Source: Paracoccaceae bacterium (lineage in GTDB: Bacteria; Pseudomonadota; Alphaproteobacteria; Rhodobacterales; Rhodobacteraceae). From it: DNA of 64,000 nucleotides. The DNA is taken from assembly GCA_016938875.1 (NCBI GenBank), contig JAFGTV010000001.1:62001-126000 (forward strand), in the 5' to 3' direction. This document shows positions 21,399-32,132 of this stretch, in pieces. Each line of letters begins with the position of its first letter. Position 1 is the first letter of the stretch. The notes beneath the pieces were generated by a model that was not told the origin of the DNA, searched no databases, and saw only the letters and a list, made by a program, of their open reading frames with translations. Both the position numbers and the translations under genes were made by a program.

Positions 21399-22427
21399 AT
21401 GACCGAACCTGACCCCACCCTGCGCCCGGCGCCCCAGCCCGAGGATGCCGACCGCGCCCTGCGCCCGCAGGTGCTGGACGATTTCATCGGCCAGGCCGAG
21501 GCGCGTGCCAACCTGCGCGTTTTCATCGAGAGCGCGCGCCGGCGGGCCTCGGCGATGGATCACGCGCTGTTTCATGGCCCCCCCGGCCTGGGCAAGACCA
21601 CGCTGGCGCAGATCATCGCCCGCGAACTGGGGGTGAATTTCCGCATGACCTCGGGTCCGGTGCTGGCCAAGGCCGGGGATCTGGCCGCGATCCTGACCAA
21701 CCTGGAGGCCCGCGATGTCCTCTTCATCGACGAGATCCACCGGCTGAACCCCGCGGTCGAAGAGGTGCTGTATCCCGCGCTGGAGGATTTCGAATTGGAC
21801 CTGGTGATCGGCGAGGGGCCTGCCGCGCGCACCGTTCGGATCGAGTTGCAGCCCTTTACCCTGGTCGGGGCGACCACGCGGCTGGGGCTGTTGACCACGC
21901 CGCTGCGGGACCGGTTCGGCATTCCGGTGCGGCTGCAATTCTATACCGTGCCAGAGCTGGAACATATCGTGGCGCGCGGTGCCCGGCTGATGGGGATCGC
22001 CGCCGACCCCGAGGGGGTGCGCGAGATCGCCCAGCGCGCCCGCGGCACCCCGCGCATCGCCGGGCGGCTGCTGCGCCGGGTGGTGGATTTCGCGCTGGTC
22101 GAGGGCGATGGGCGGATCACCCGCGCGGTGGCCGACAACGCCCTGACCCGGATGGAGGTGGACGCGCTGGGGCTGGATGGCGCGGACCGGCGCTATCTGC
22201 GGCTGATCGCCGAGAATTACGCCGGTGGCCCGGTCGGGATCGAAACGCTATCGGCGGCGCTGTCGGAATCGCGCGACGCGTTGGAAGAGGTGATCGAGCC
22301 CTATCTCTTGCAACAGGGGCTGATCCAGCGCACGCCGCGCGGCCGGATGCTGGCGGCGCGCGCCTGGACCCACCTGGGCCTGCCTGCGCCGGGCGCGCCG
22401 GGGCAGGGGGGGCTGTTTGACGCCTAG
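21399..22427 (+). CDS. ruvB: Holliday junction DNA helicase motor RuvB
   Basis: AAA+ motor that drives branch migration. It has 342 residues starting three bases after ruvA. Walker A is [12 protein letters not shown], Walker B is [10 protein letters not shown], and sensor 1 and the arginine finger region are [18 protein letters not shown]. Sensor 2 ([18 protein letters not shown]) and the winged-helix DNA-binding C-terminus follow. Standard length and motif order. Confidence 0.97.
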   Translation: MTEPDPTLRPAPQPEDADRALRPQVLDDFIGQAEARANLRVFIESARRRASAMDHALFHGPPGLGKTTLAQIIARELGVNFRMTSGPVLAKAGDLAAILTNLEARDVLFIDEIHRLNPAVEEVLYPALEDFELDLVIGEGPAARTVRIELQPFTLVGATTRLGLLTTPLRDRFGIPVRLQFYTVPELEHIVARGARLMGIAADPEGVREIAQRARGTPRIAGRLLRRVVDFALVEGDGRITRAVADNALTRMEVDALGLDGADRRYLRLIAENYAGGPVGIETLSAALSESRDALEEVIEPYLLQQGLIQRTPRGRMLAARAWTHLGLPAPGAPGQGGLFDA

Positions 22428-22500
22428 CGCCATTGCCCGCCATGGAACGAGCGATTAAGGCTGGGATTTGGGTAGTTTCACCAGGAAGAAGGGGGCGGGC

Positions 22501-23127
22501 ATGACGCCTGAGCAGATCGAGGCGCTGTTCACGCGGGGTGACGGGACGTATCTGTTTGCACGCTGGGGGCGGCCGATCGCGCCGGTGGTGTTCGGCGTGG
22601 ACGAGGACAGCCTGGCCACCGTCAAGGGCGCGGCCGAGGCCGTGGTGGCCCTGGCAGGTCACGCCATGGCCGAGACTGACCCCGAGATGGGCGCCAACCT
22701 GATGGTGTTTTTCCTGCGCGACTGGGACGAGCTGATCCAGACGCCGGACCTGGAGCATCTGGTGCCCGACCTGCGCGCGCTGGTGGCCCGGCTGACGGCG
22801 GCGGGGGCGAACCAATACAGGTTTTTCCGGTTCGACGCGTCCGGCGCGATCAAGGCGGCGTTCGTGTTCGTGCGCATGGATGACGCGCTGGCGGCGTTGC
22901 CCGCCGAGGCGGTGGCGTTGAACCAGATGGTGCAGGTGATCGTCTTGTGGTCCGACACAGCATTCAGCGAGCTTACCCCCCTGGCACGCACGCCGGGCGG
23001 CGCGCTGGTGCTGCGCCCCGAAATCGCCCAGGTGATCCGGGCGGGCTATGATCCGGTGATGCCGGCGGTGGCGCGCGATCCCAGCCACGCCTTGCGCCTG
23101 GCCGCGCGGATCGGGGCCATGCAGTGA
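22501..23127 (+). CDS. Conserved hypothetical protein between ruvB and ybgC
   Basis: 208 residues from an ATG with a strong AGGAAGAAGGGGG upstream. It has no signal peptide or membrane helix. The sequence is alpha/beta-like with recognisable blocks YLFARWGRPIAPVVFGV, GANLMVFFLRDWDELI and NQMVQVIVLWSD. It overlaps the GTG start of ybgC by four bases, so it is translated with the ybgC-tol operon. I believe it is a conserved rhodobacterial protein at this locus, but I know no function. Its tight coupling suggests an envelope or division-linked role (inference). Confidence 0.75.
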   Translation: MTPEQIEALFTRGDGTYLFARWGRPIAPVVFGVDEDSLATVKGAAEAVVALAGHAMAETDPEMGANLMVFFLRDWDELIQTPDLEHLVPDLRALVARLTAAGANQYRFFRFDASGAIKAAFVFVRMDDALAALPAEAVALNQMVQVIVLWSDTAFSELTPLARTPGGALVLRPEIAQVIRAGYDPVMPAVARDPSHALRLAARIGAMQ

Positions 23128-23519
23128 CCCACAGATTTGAAATCCGCGTCTATTACGAGGACACCGATCTGGCGGGGATCGTCTATTACGCCAACTACCT
23201 GAAATTCATCGAACGCGCCCGGGCCGAGTGTGTGCGTGGCTTGGGCGTCGACCAGCTTCGGCTGAAGGCGGACGAGGGGGTGGTGTTCGCCGTCCGCCGG
23301 GTCGAGGCCGATTACCTGGCCCCCGCAAAGTTCGACGATCTGTTGCAGGTCGAGACCGCGCTGGTGCAGGTGACCCCCGCCCGGTTGGTGCTGGATCAGG
23401 TGGTTTTGCGTGGGGCGTTGCGGTTGTTCCAGGCGCGGGTGACGGTGGTCGCGCTGGGCCCCGGGGGGCGGGCGACGCGCCTGCCGGCAGAGTTCCGCCG
23501 AAAGTTGGCCCAACCGTAA
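23124..23519 (+). CDS. ybgC: Tol-Pal-associated acyl-CoA thioesterase YbgC
   Basis: Hotdog-fold thioesterase of 131 residues, the first gene of the Tol-Pal cluster in most proteobacteria. The catalytic aspartate is in VYYEDTDLAGIVYYANYLKF. It starts with GTG overlapping the preceding gene's stop. In E. coli YbgC acts on short acyl-CoA or acyl-ACP and interacts with phospholipid synthesis enzymes; the physiological substrate here is unknown. A 108-base gap separates it from tolQ. Confidence 0.92.
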   Translation: MTHRFEIRVYYEDTDLAGIVYYANYLKFIERARAECVRGLGVDQLRLKADEGVVFAVRRVEADYLAPAKFDDLLQVETALVQVTPARLVLDQVVLRGALRLFQARVTVVALGPGGRATRLPAEFRRKLAQP

Positions 23520-23532
23520 GCAAGCCGCCGCA

Positions 23533-23561
23533 TTGACGCGGTTGTGTTGGCAATCTGGGTA
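23533..23561 (+). promoter_or_regulatory. Weak candidate promoter upstream of tolQ
   Basis: TTGACG followed after 17 bases by TGGGTA in the ybgC-tolQ gap. The -35 is good but the -10 matches poorly, so this is tentative. It would give tolQRAB-pal an internal promoter separate from ruvCAB. Confidence 0.25.
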
Positions 23562-23627
23562 AAAAACGGATAACGTGCGGTGTAATCAGAGCCGAGCGTA
23601 ACGCGGCCCAACAAACGAGCAGGCAGT

Positions 23628-24323
23628 ATGGAAACCGAAACCCTTGCGATGGCGCAGGAGATTGACTTCTCACTGCTGGCCCTTTTTGCGCGCGCGACCT
23701 TTACCGTCAAGATCGTGATGCTTTTGCTGATCATCTCTTCGTTCTGGTCGTGGTCGATCATCATTCAAAAGCTGATCGCCTATCGCCAGGCCAGTTCCGA
23801 ATCCGGTGTGTTCGACGCGGCCTTTTGGTCGGGCGAGCCGTTGGATGAGCTTTTCGAAAAGATCGGGCCGGATCCCCAGGGCGCCTCGGAGAAGATCTTT
23901 GTCTCGGGCATGATGGAATGGCGGCGCAGCCATCGCCAGGACGGCGGTCTGATCGCGGGGGCGGCGGCGCGCATCGACCGCTCGATGGATGTGGCGATCG
24001 CCAAGCAGGCCGAGGCGTTGAACAGCGGGTTGTCGTTCCTGGCCACCGTCGGGTCTACCGCGCCCTTTGTCGGGCTGTTCGGCACGGTCTGGGGCATCAA
24101 GCATGCGTTCGAGCAGATCGCATTGCAGCAAAACACCAACCTGGCCGTCGTGGCACCGGGCATTGCCGAGGCGCTGTTGGCCACGGCGCTGGGCCTGTTG
24201 GCGGCGATCCCGGCGGTGGTGTTCTACAACAAGCTGTCGGCCGATAGTGACCGGATCGTTGGCGGCTACGAGTCCTTTGCCGACGAGTTTTCCACCATCC
24301 TTTCGCGCCAGTTGGACGCCTGA
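23628..24323 (+). CDS. tolQ: TolQ proton channel subunit
   Basis: Inner-membrane stator subunit that with TolR converts proton motive force into TolA movement during outer-membrane constriction. It has 231 residues with three transmembrane helices: about 24-45 (VKIVMLLLIISSFWSW), about 134-155 (VGSTAPFVGLFGTVWGI) and about 170-195 (APGIAEALLATALGLLAAIPAVVFYN). These carry the conserved ExbB/TolQ signatures. It begins the tolQRAB-pal-cpoB run. Confidence 0.95.
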   Translation: METETLAMAQEIDFSLLALFARATFTVKIVMLLLIISSFWSWSIIIQKLIAYRQASSESGVFDAAFWSGEPLDELFEKIGPDPQGASEKIFVSGMMEWRRSHRQDGGLIAGAAARIDRSMDVAIAKQAEALNSGLSFLATVGSTAPFVGLFGTVWGIKHAFEQIALQQNTNLAVVAPGIAEALLATALGLLAAIPAVVFYNKLSADSDRIVGGYESFADEFSTILSRQLDA

Positions 24324-24326
24324 GCG

Positions 24327-24803
24327 GTGGGGGCGTCACTGACCCCGCGCAAGGGATCCGGCGGGCGGCGGTCGCGCGGCCATGGCCGGCATCCCGCCGC
24401 GATGTCCGAAATCAACGTCACGCCCATGGTGGATGTGATGCTGGTGCTGTTGATCATCTTCATGGTGGCCGCGCCGCTGTTGACGGTGGGGGTGCCGGTC
24501 GAATTGCCCAAGACCGCTGCCAACGCCCTGCCCGCCACGCAAGAGGCGCCGCTGACCGTGACCCTGACCGCCGATGGCCGGCTGGTCCTGCAGGAGACAG
24601 AGGTTGCCGCCGCCGACCTGATCCCGAAACTGCGCGCGGTCGCCGCCGAGCGTCAGGATGACAAGGTGTATCTGCGCGCCGATGGCGCCATCGCCTATGA
24701 GCGGGTGGTGCAGATCATGGGTGCGCTGAACGCGGCGGGCTTTCGCGACATCGGGTTGGTGACCGATACCGGGGGCCCGTCGATGGACGGGCGCGACGGG
24801 TAA
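24327..24803 (+). CDS. tolR: TolR
   Basis: ExbD/TolR partner of TolQ. It has 158 residues from a GTG three bases after tolQ. The N-terminus is short, basic and Gly-rich. The single transmembrane helix contains the essential aspartate in NVTPMVDVMLVLLIIFMV, and a periplasmic domain follows (ELPKTAANALP, DDKVYLRADGAI, NAAGFRDIGLVTD). The C-terminal extension GGPSMDGRDG is short and plain. Confidence 0.94.
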   Translation: MGASLTPRKGSGGRRSRGHGRHPAAMSEINVTPMVDVMLVLLIIFMVAAPLLTVGVPVELPKTAANALPATQEAPLTVTLTADGRLVLQETEVAAADLIPKLRAVAAERQDDKVYLRADGAIAYERVVQIMGALNAAGFRDIGLVTDTGGPSMDGRDG

Positions 24804-24815
24804 GGCGGTCCGGGC

Positions 24816-25931
24816 ATGAATACCGGCACCTATATCTCTGGGGCGGGCCACCTGGCGCTGATCGCATGGGTGTTGCTGGCAGAGCTGTTTTCCGCCCCCG
24901 CGCCGCGCCCGATGGAGGTCACGGATGTGACCATCCTGTCGGGCGAGGAGTTCGCGGCGCTGAGCGCGCCCGCCGCCGGTCCGACCCAGGATGTGACCCC
25001 CCCCGAGACGCCGGCATTGCCCCGCTCGCCGCGGCCCGCCCCGACGCCCGAGCGTCGGCCGGAGCCCCCCGCGCCGCCCGCCCCGCAAGAGCCCGCCACC
25101 CCGGACGCGGCGCCCGACACCAGCGGGATCGAACCCACGCCCCCCGCCGAGGTCGCCGATACCGCGCCGATCCTGACCCCTCCGCCGCTGAGCGAGGTGC
25201 CCGAGGCCCCGGTGCCCGACACCGCGCCGCCGCGCCCCTCGCCGCGCATCGCCCCGGACCCCGCCGCGCCGCCGCCCGACGAGGTGGCGATCGCCGATCT
25301 GCCTAGCCAGGCCACGCGCCCCGACCCCGCCGCCGCGACCCCCGTCCCCGAGGCGGACGACGCCGCGCCCGAGGAGGCCACCACCCAGACCGTGACCGAG
25401 GCCGATGAGCGGCCCGAAACCGGGCTTGCCCTGGCCGCATCTCCGCGCCCGCGCGCCCGGCCCGCGGCCCCTGCGCGCCCGACCGCCCCCGCCGCACCGA
25501 CCGCCCCCGCCGAGGATGCCATCGCCGACGCGGTGGCCGATGCGGTGGCCGCCGCGATCGCGGGCGGCGAGGCCGCCCAGGCCGGGGCAGGCACCGCGCC
25601 CACCGGCCCGCCGCTGACGGCGGGTGAACGGGACGCGCTGCGGGTATCGGTGTCGCGGTGCTGGAACGTCGGGTCGTTGTCGTCCGAGGCGCTGGCCACC
25701 ACGGTCATCGTCGGGCTGGAGATGCAGGAGGATGGCCGCCCCGTCGCTGGCACGATCCGCCTGATGTCGTGGTCCGGCGGGTCCGAGGCCGCCGCGCGCC
25801 AGACCTTTGAATCCGCCCGCCGCGCGATTATCCGCTGCGGCGCGCCCGGTTTTCCGCTGCCTGTTGAGAAATACGCCCAGTGGCGTGATATCGAGATGAC
25901 ATTCAATCCCGAGAAGATGAGGATCAGATGA
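24816..25931 (+). CDS. tolA: TolA-like periplasm-spanning protein
   Basis: 371 residues: an N-terminal membrane anchor (about 8-25), then a roughly 210-residue low-complexity domain dominated by Pro, Ala, Glu and Asp, then a C-terminal globular domain from about residue 268 ([18 protein letters not shown]) with two cysteines likely forming a disulfide. Enterobacterial TolA has a long Ala/Lys-rich helix; here the linker is proline-rich and acidic instead, as is usual in alphaproteobacteria. It overlaps tolB by four bases. The call rests on architecture and position between tolR and tolB. Confidence 0.9.
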   Translation: MNTGTYISGAGHLALIAWVLLAELFSAPAPRPMEVTDVTILSGEEFAALSAPAAGPTQDVTPPETPALPRSPRPAPTPERRPEPPAPPAPQEPATPDAAPDTSGIEPTPPAEVADTAPILTPPPLSEVPEAPVPDTAPPRPSPRIAPDPAAPPPDEVAIADLPSQATRPDPAAATPVPEADDAAPEEATTQTVTEADERPETGLALAASPRPRARPAAPARPTAPAAPTAPAEDAIADAVADAVAAAIAGGEAAQAGAGTAPTGPPLTAGERDALRVSVSRCWNVGSLSSEALATTVIVGLEMQEDGRPVAGTIRLMSWSGGSEAAARQTFESARRAIIRCGAPGFPLPVEKYAQWRDIEMTFNPEKMRIR

Positions 25932-27256
25932 TGCTGCGCCTATTGACCTTGTTGCTAGCCATGGCGATGGGCCTGTCCGCATCGCCGCTGCTGGCCCAGT
26001 CCGGCCCCCTGCGGATCGTGATCGACGAGGGCGTGATCGAGCCCTTGCCCTTTGCCATTCCCGATTTCGTGGCGGAAAACGCCGCCGCGTCCGACTATGC
26101 GCGCAACATCAGCCGGGTGATTGCCGCCGACCTGGCGGGCACCGGGCTGTTCCGGGAAATTCCGGCGAACGCGTATCTGTCCAACGTCACCAGCTTCGCC
26201 AGCCCGGTGCAATATGCCGACTGGAAGGCGATCAACGCCCAGGCGCTGATCACCGGGGCGGTGGCGCTGGACGGCAACGGGCGGCTGACGGTCAAGTTCC
26301 GGCTGTTCGACGTGTTTTCCCAGGCGCCGATGGGCGACGGGCTGCAATTCGGCGGCTCTGCGGGCAGTTGGCGGCGTGTGGCCCACAAGGTGGCCGACCA
26401 GGTCTATGCCCGGATCACCGGCGAGGGCGGCTATTTCGACAGCCGCGTTGTTTTCGTCTCTGAGACCGGCCCCAAGAATGCCCGGCAAAAGCGGCTGGCG
26501 ATCATGGATTACGACGCTGCCAACGTGCAGTATCTGACCGACGCGTCGTCGATCGTGATCGCGCCGCGGTTCTCGCCCACCGGCGACCGGGTGCTTTATA
26601 CCAGTTACGAAAGTGGCTTTCCCCGCATCTATCTGCTGAACGTCGCCAGCGCCGGGCGCCAGGCGCTGGACGAACAACCCGGCACGATGACCTTTGCGCC
26701 GCGCTTTGGCCCCGATGGGCGTCGGGTGGTGTTTTCGCTCTCGCAGGGGGGCAATACCGACCTTTACACGCTGGATCTGAACAGCGGCCAGCGTCAGCGG
26801 TTGACCCAGGCCCCCTCGATCGAGACGGCGCCCAGCTATTCCCCCGATGGCAGCCAGATCGTTTTCGAAAGCGACCGCTCGGGCACCCAGCAGCTTTACG
26901 TCATGCCCGCGGGCGGCGGAGAGCCGCGCCGGATCTCGTTCGGGCAGGGGCGCTATGGCACCCCGGTCTGGTCGCCGCGTGGTGACCTGATCGCCTTTAC
27001 CAAGCAGAACCAGGGCCGGTTCCACATCGGCGTGATGCGCACCGATGGTTCGGAAGAGCGGCTGCTGACATCCTCGTTCCTGGACGAGGGGCCCAGCTGG
27101 TCGCCCAATGGCCGGGTCATCATGTTCACCCGCGAAACCGCCGGGGCCTCTGGCGCGCCGGGGCTCTATTCCGTCGACATCACCGGGCGCAACCTGCGCC
27201 GTGTCCCCCTGGAGGGGTCTGGCTCGGATCCGTCCTGGTCGCCGCTGCTGCCCTGA
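25928..27256 (+). CDS. tolB: TolB
   Basis: Periplasmic protein bridging TolA and Pal. It has 442 residues with a signal peptide ending near ASPLLAQSG (cleavage around residue 22). The N-terminal alpha/beta domain includes [17 protein letters not shown], followed by a six-bladed beta-propeller visible as repeated PD40-type units ([61 protein letters not shown]). It is translationally coupled to tolA. Confidence 0.96.
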   Translation: MMLRLLTLLLAMAMGLSASPLLAQSGPLRIVIDEGVIEPLPFAIPDFVAENAAASDYARNISRVIAADLAGTGLFREIPANAYLSNVTSFASPVQYADWKAINAQALITGAVALDGNGRLTVKFRLFDVFSQAPMGDGLQFGGSAGSWRRVAHKVADQVYARITGEGGYFDSRVVFVSETGPKNARQKRLAIMDYDAANVQYLTDASSIVIAPRFSPTGDRVLYTSYESGFPRIYLLNVASAGRQALDEQPGTMTFAPRFGPDGRRVVFSLSQGGNTDLYTLDLNSGQRQRLTQAPSIETAPSYSPDGSQIVFESDRSGTQQLYVMPAGGGEPRRISFGQGRYGTPVWSPRGDLIAFTKQNQGRFHIGVMRTDGSEERLLTSSFLDEGPSWSPNGRVIMFTRETAGASGAPGLYSVDITGRNLRRVPLEGSGSDPSWSPLLP

Positions 27257-27344
27257 GGGCTGCGCGTTTTCAAACCCTTTTCCGGCTGATAGGATGCCCC
27301 CATCGGTCCGGCCCAACCAAACGCCTGAATATGAGGATGACCCC

Positions 27345-27848
27345 ATGACCCCGATTTCCAAGACCCTTCTGGTGGTGGCCGCGCTGGCCGTTTCGGCCTG
27401 TTCCAACCCCGACCGCTTTGGCATGGGCGGCGGTGGCGCGGGCGGTGCCTACGGCGCAAACGGTGCGGTGTCCGACCCGACCTCGCCGGCCTATTTCCAG
27501 CAGACCGTCGGCGACCGCGTTCTCTTTGCGGTGGATGAAAGCACGATCAGCGAAACCGCGCGCGTCACCCTAGAGGCCCAGGCGCGCTGGCTGATGGACA
27601 ACGCCGAATACGCCGCCATCATCGAGGGCCATGCCGACGAGCAGGGCACCCGCGAATACAACCTCGCCCTGGGCGCGCGCCGGGCCAATGCGGTGCAGGA
27701 ATACCTGGTCTCGCGCGGGGTGTCCCCGGCGCGGCTGCGCACCGTCAGCTATGGCAAGGAACGCCCGCTTGAGATCTGCTCGGCCGAGGCGTGCTATGCC
27801 AAGAACCGCCGCGCCGTCACCGTGGTGACCGCCGGCGCGTCCAGCTGA
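27345..27848 (+). CDS. pal: Peptidoglycan-associated lipoprotein Pal
   Basis: Outer-membrane lipoprotein anchoring the envelope to peptidoglycan. ATG 27345 gives 167 residues; the track start at 27108 overlaps tolB and is rejected. The lipobox VSAC places the lipidated cysteine near residue 20, followed by a Gly-rich linker. The OmpA-like domain carries the diaminopimelate-binding pattern: EGHADEQGTREYNLALGARRANAV and YGKERPLEICSAEACYAKNRR. Confidence 0.95.
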   Translation: MTPISKTLLVVAALAVSACSNPDRFGMGGGGAGGAYGANGAVSDPTSPAYFQQTVGDRVLFAVDESTISETARVTLEAQARWLMDNAEYAAIIEGHADEQGTREYNLALGARRANAVQEYLVSRGVSPARLRTVSYGKERPLEICSAEACYAKNRRAVTVVTAGASS

Positions 27849-27858
27849 GGGGGCGGGA

Positions 27859-28695
27859 ATGCGTGTCGCCGCGCTGGCCCTGTCGGTCTGCCTTGCGATG
27901 GGCGCGGTGCATCCCGCTGCGGCCCAGTCGCGTGAGGAGACCCTGGCCGATATCCGTCAGGAGTTGTCGGTGCTGTTCGTCGAGGTGCAGCGTCTGAAGC
28001 GCGAGCAATCGACCACCGGCGCGGTGGCGCTGCCCCAGGCGGGTGGCACCGCGCTGCAACGGATCGACGCGATCGAGCAAGAGTTGCAACGCCTGACCGC
28101 GCGCACCGAAGAGCTGGAATTCCGCATCGCCAAGGTGGTGCAGGACGGCACCCGGCGCATCGGAGACCTGGAGTTCCGCCTGGTCGAGCTGGAGGGGGGC
28201 GACGTCAGCAAGCTGGGCGAGACGACGACCCTGGGCGGCGTCGACCTGGCGCAACCCGGCCCCGCACCGGCCCCCGGCACGATCAGCGCAGGCAGTGGCG
28301 GTGCCGAGCTGGCCATTGGTGAGCAGGCCGACTTCGACGCCGCCCATGCCGCGCTCGATGCCGGTGAAAACGGCCGCGCGGCCGAGCTTTTCGCCGCCTT
28401 TACCCAAGGCTACCCGGGCAGCCCGCTGTCGGGAGAGGCGCATTTCCTGCGGGGCGAGGCGCTGACCGCGCTGGGTGAAACCTCGCAGGCGGCGCGGGCC
28501 TACCTGGACAGCTTTTCCGGCACGCCGGGCGGGGCCTTTGCGCCGCAGGCGCTGTTCCGGCTGGGCATGGCGCTGGAGGAGTTGGGCCAGACCCGCGAGG
28601 CCTGCGTGACCCTGGGTGAGGTCGGCCAACGCTTTCCCAACTCGACCGAGGCGATGGACGCCGACGCGGCGATGGACGCCATCGGGTGCAACTGA
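27859..28695 (+). CDS. cpoB: Cell division coordinator CpoB (YbgF)
   Basis: Periplasmic Tol-Pal accessory protein linking peptidoglycan synthesis and outer-membrane constriction. It has 278 residues with a signal peptide ending HPAAAQS (about residue 22). A coiled-coil region (about 25-110, heptad-rich: IRQELSVLFVEVQRLKREQ and IDAIEQELQRL) is followed by a Gly/Pro linker. C-terminal TPR units start near residue 155 (FDAAHAALDAGENGRAAELFAAF, GEAHFLRGEALTALGE, AMDADAAMDAIGC). Its end overlaps the tilS start. Confidence 0.92.
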   Translation: MRVAALALSVCLAMGAVHPAAAQSREETLADIRQELSVLFVEVQRLKREQSTTGAVALPQAGGTALQRIDAIEQELQRLTARTEELEFRIAKVVQDGTRRIGDLEFRLVELEGGDVSKLGETTTLGGVDLAQPGPAPAPGTISAGSGGAELAIGEQADFDAAHAALDAGENGRAAELFAAFTQGYPGSPLSGEAHFLRGEALTALGETSQAARAYLDSFSGTPGGAFAPQALFRLGMALEELGQTREACVTLGEVGQRFPNSTEAMDADAAMDAIGCN

Positions 28696-29930
28696 CCGGC
28701 GTCGATGCGGCGCTGGAGGCCGCGCTTGCGCGGTATTGCGACGGGCCCGCGCCGCTGGCGGTGGCGGTCTCGGGCGGTGGGGATTCCGTGACACTGCTGC
28801 TGGCGCTGGCCGCACGCGCGGCGCAGGGCGGGGCGGTGCCCCACGCCGTCACCGTCGATCACGGGCTGCGCCCCGCCGCGGCGGACGAGGCGGCGTTTGT
28901 CGCGGCGCTGTGCGATCGGTTGGGGGTGACGCATGCCACGTTGCAGTGGCGCGGCTGGGATCGGCGCGGCAATCTGCAGGACGCCGCGCGGCGCGCGCGC
29001 CAGGGTCTGATCGCAGATTGGGCGCGGGCGCAGGGCATCGACCGCGTCGCGCTGGGCCATACCCGCGATGACCAGGCCGAAACCGTGCTGATGCGTCTGG
29101 GGCGTGGCGCGGGCGTTGACGGGTTGTCCGCGATGGCACCGATGCGATCCGCGCAGGGGGTGATGTGGCTGCGCCCGCTGCTGGACATCCCGCGGGCCGA
29201 TCTGCGCAGCTATTTGCGCGCGCGCGGCCAGGACTGGATCGAGGATCCCAGCAACGAGGACAGCCGATATGCCCGGGTGCAGGCGCGCGCCGCACTTTCG
29301 CTGCTGGACCCGTTGGGGGTGACGACCCGGGGCCTGGCGGAGACCGCCCGGCGGCTGGCCTCGGCGCGCGCGGCGCTGGCCGCCTGCACCGCCGAAACAG
29401 CCGCGCGCATCGTCACCGTGGACCGGGGCGACGTGCTGGTGTCGCGCGCGGGCCTGGCCGCCGCCCCCGACGAGATCGCCCGCAGGTTGGTGAACGCCGC
29501 GCTCTGCTGGGTGTCCAGCGCACAGTATCCGCCCCGCGCCGAGGCCCTGGCCGAGACCCTGACCGCGCTGAGCCGGGCGCGCCGCGCCACACTTCACGGA
29601 TGCTTGATCACGCGCGAGGCGGGGCGGCTGCGCATCGCGCGCGAATACGCCGCCGTGGCCGAAACCGTCGGTCCCATTGACCGGCCCTGGGACGGGCGCT
29701 GGATCGTCAGCGGACCCGCGACGGGCCATGAAGAACTGCGTGCGCTGGGCGAGGCGGGGCTGGCGGGCTGCCCCGACTGGCGTGGTACGGGACTGGTGCG
29801 CTCCTCGCTGCTGGCCTCGCCCGCGGTCTGGCGCGGCACGCGGCTGATCGCGGCGCCATTGGCTGCGCTGGACAACGGTTGGCAGGCCAAACCGTGCGTT
29901 GCGTTCACTTCGCGTATACTATCGCATTGA
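28686..29930 (+). CDS. tilS: tRNA(Ile)-lysidine synthase TilS
   Basis: Converts C34 of the CAU-anticodon tRNA-Ile to lysidine so that it reads AUA. It has 414 residues from a GTG that overlaps the cpoB stop. The N-type ATP pyrophosphatase loop is AVSGGGDSVTLL near residues 24-35; HGLRPAAADEAAFV, LGHTRDDQAETVLMRL and the later RPLLDIPRADLRSYL are family blocks. The C-terminal domain is short and divergent, as in other alphaproteobacteria. It ends where the ftsH promoter begins. Confidence 0.94.
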   Translation: MQLTGVDAALEAALARYCDGPAPLAVAVSGGGDSVTLLLALAARAAQGGAVPHAVTVDHGLRPAAADEAAFVAALCDRLGVTHATLQWRGWDRRGNLQDAARRARQGLIADWARAQGIDRVALGHTRDDQAETVLMRLGRGAGVDGLSAMAPMRSAQGVMWLRPLLDIPRADLRSYLRARGQDWIEDPSNEDSRYARVQARAALSLLDPLGVTTRGLAETARRLASARAALAACTAETAARIVTVDRGDVLVSRAGLAAAPDEIARRLVNAALCWVSSAQYPPRAEALAETLTALSRARRATLHGCLITREAGRLRIAREYAAVAETVGPIDRPWDGRWIVSGPATGHEELRALGEAGLAGCPDWRGTGLVRSSLLASPAVWRGTRLIAAPLAALDNGWQAKPCVAFTSRILSH

Positions 29931-29954
29931 ACATGACGGTCTTATCTCTATCTT
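29927..29954 (+). promoter_or_regulatory. Candidate ftsH promoter
   Basis: TTGAAC, a 16-base spacer and TATCTT lie at the tilS stop codon, about 75 bases before the ftsH GTG. This is a good housekeeping-type match in otherwise GC-rich DNA; ftsH is commonly heat-shock controlled, so RpoH could also read it. An internal ftsH promoter would separate it from the Tol-Pal run. Confidence 0.45.
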
Positions 29955-30008
29955 AGGTCAACGGATGGGCGGCGCGCGCCCCTCCGCCTGAAATTCAAGG
30001 AGAACATA

Positions 30009-31919
<1,911 letters not shown>

Positions 31920-31938
31920 TCCGGCCACGAGACCTGAA

Positions 31939-31967
31939 CCCGCCGCGCCCTGATCGCGGCGGGTTTT
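31939..31967 (+). terminator. Intrinsic terminator after ftsH
   Basis: CCCGCCGCG and CGCGGCGGG form a perfect 9-bp stem with a 7-base loop followed directly by TTTT, CC and TTTG. It lies 20 bases after the ftsH stop and is the clearest Rho-independent terminator on the plus strand. Confidence 0.9.
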
Positions 31968-31979
31968 CCTTTGTCTGCC

Positions 31980-32101
31980 CCTCAGGTTGCGCGCGTGAGG
32001 CGCACCCAAATCGTCCGGACCTTGCCGCGGCCGCGGGCGTGGGGGATTGTGCGGGAAATGCTGTGCGTAGGATCCAGGTGGGCTATATCGCAGGCGCAAC
32101 C
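31980..32101 (+). other. Fhs leader region with competing inverted repeats
   Basis: The leader between the ftsH terminator and fhs can form CCTCA/TGAGG (31980-32000). The loop of this hairpin includes GGTTGCGC, which is perfectly complementary to GCGCAACC at 32094-32101. A GC palindrome (CCGCGG repeated) lies between. The two pairings compete in part, as regulated leaders often do, but 8-base GC matches at this distance also arise by chance. No known riboswitch class is recognised. Confidence 0.25.
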
Positions 32102-32132
32102 CATTGTGGTGTCACGAAAGCGAGGAAGAGCC

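Noticed and set aside
22484-22500. CCAGGAAGAAGGGGG as a third copy of the repeated hairpin element
   Set aside because: Only a partial resemblance to one arm, no complementary arm and no TCAMAAATATCC tail. It serves as the ribosome site of the 22501 gene.
24960-25600. Proline/alanine-rich repetitive stretch in tolA as a tandem repeat or mobile insert
   Set aside because: No period is maintained; it is a normal low-complexity periplasmic linker of an alphaproteobacterial TolA.
31971-32132. N-terminal extension of fhs from the ORF-track start at 31971
   Set aside because: Conserved family sequence starts at [13 protein letters not shown] with its own GAGGAAG ribosome site; the extension begins right after the ftsH terminator and is unconserved in character.
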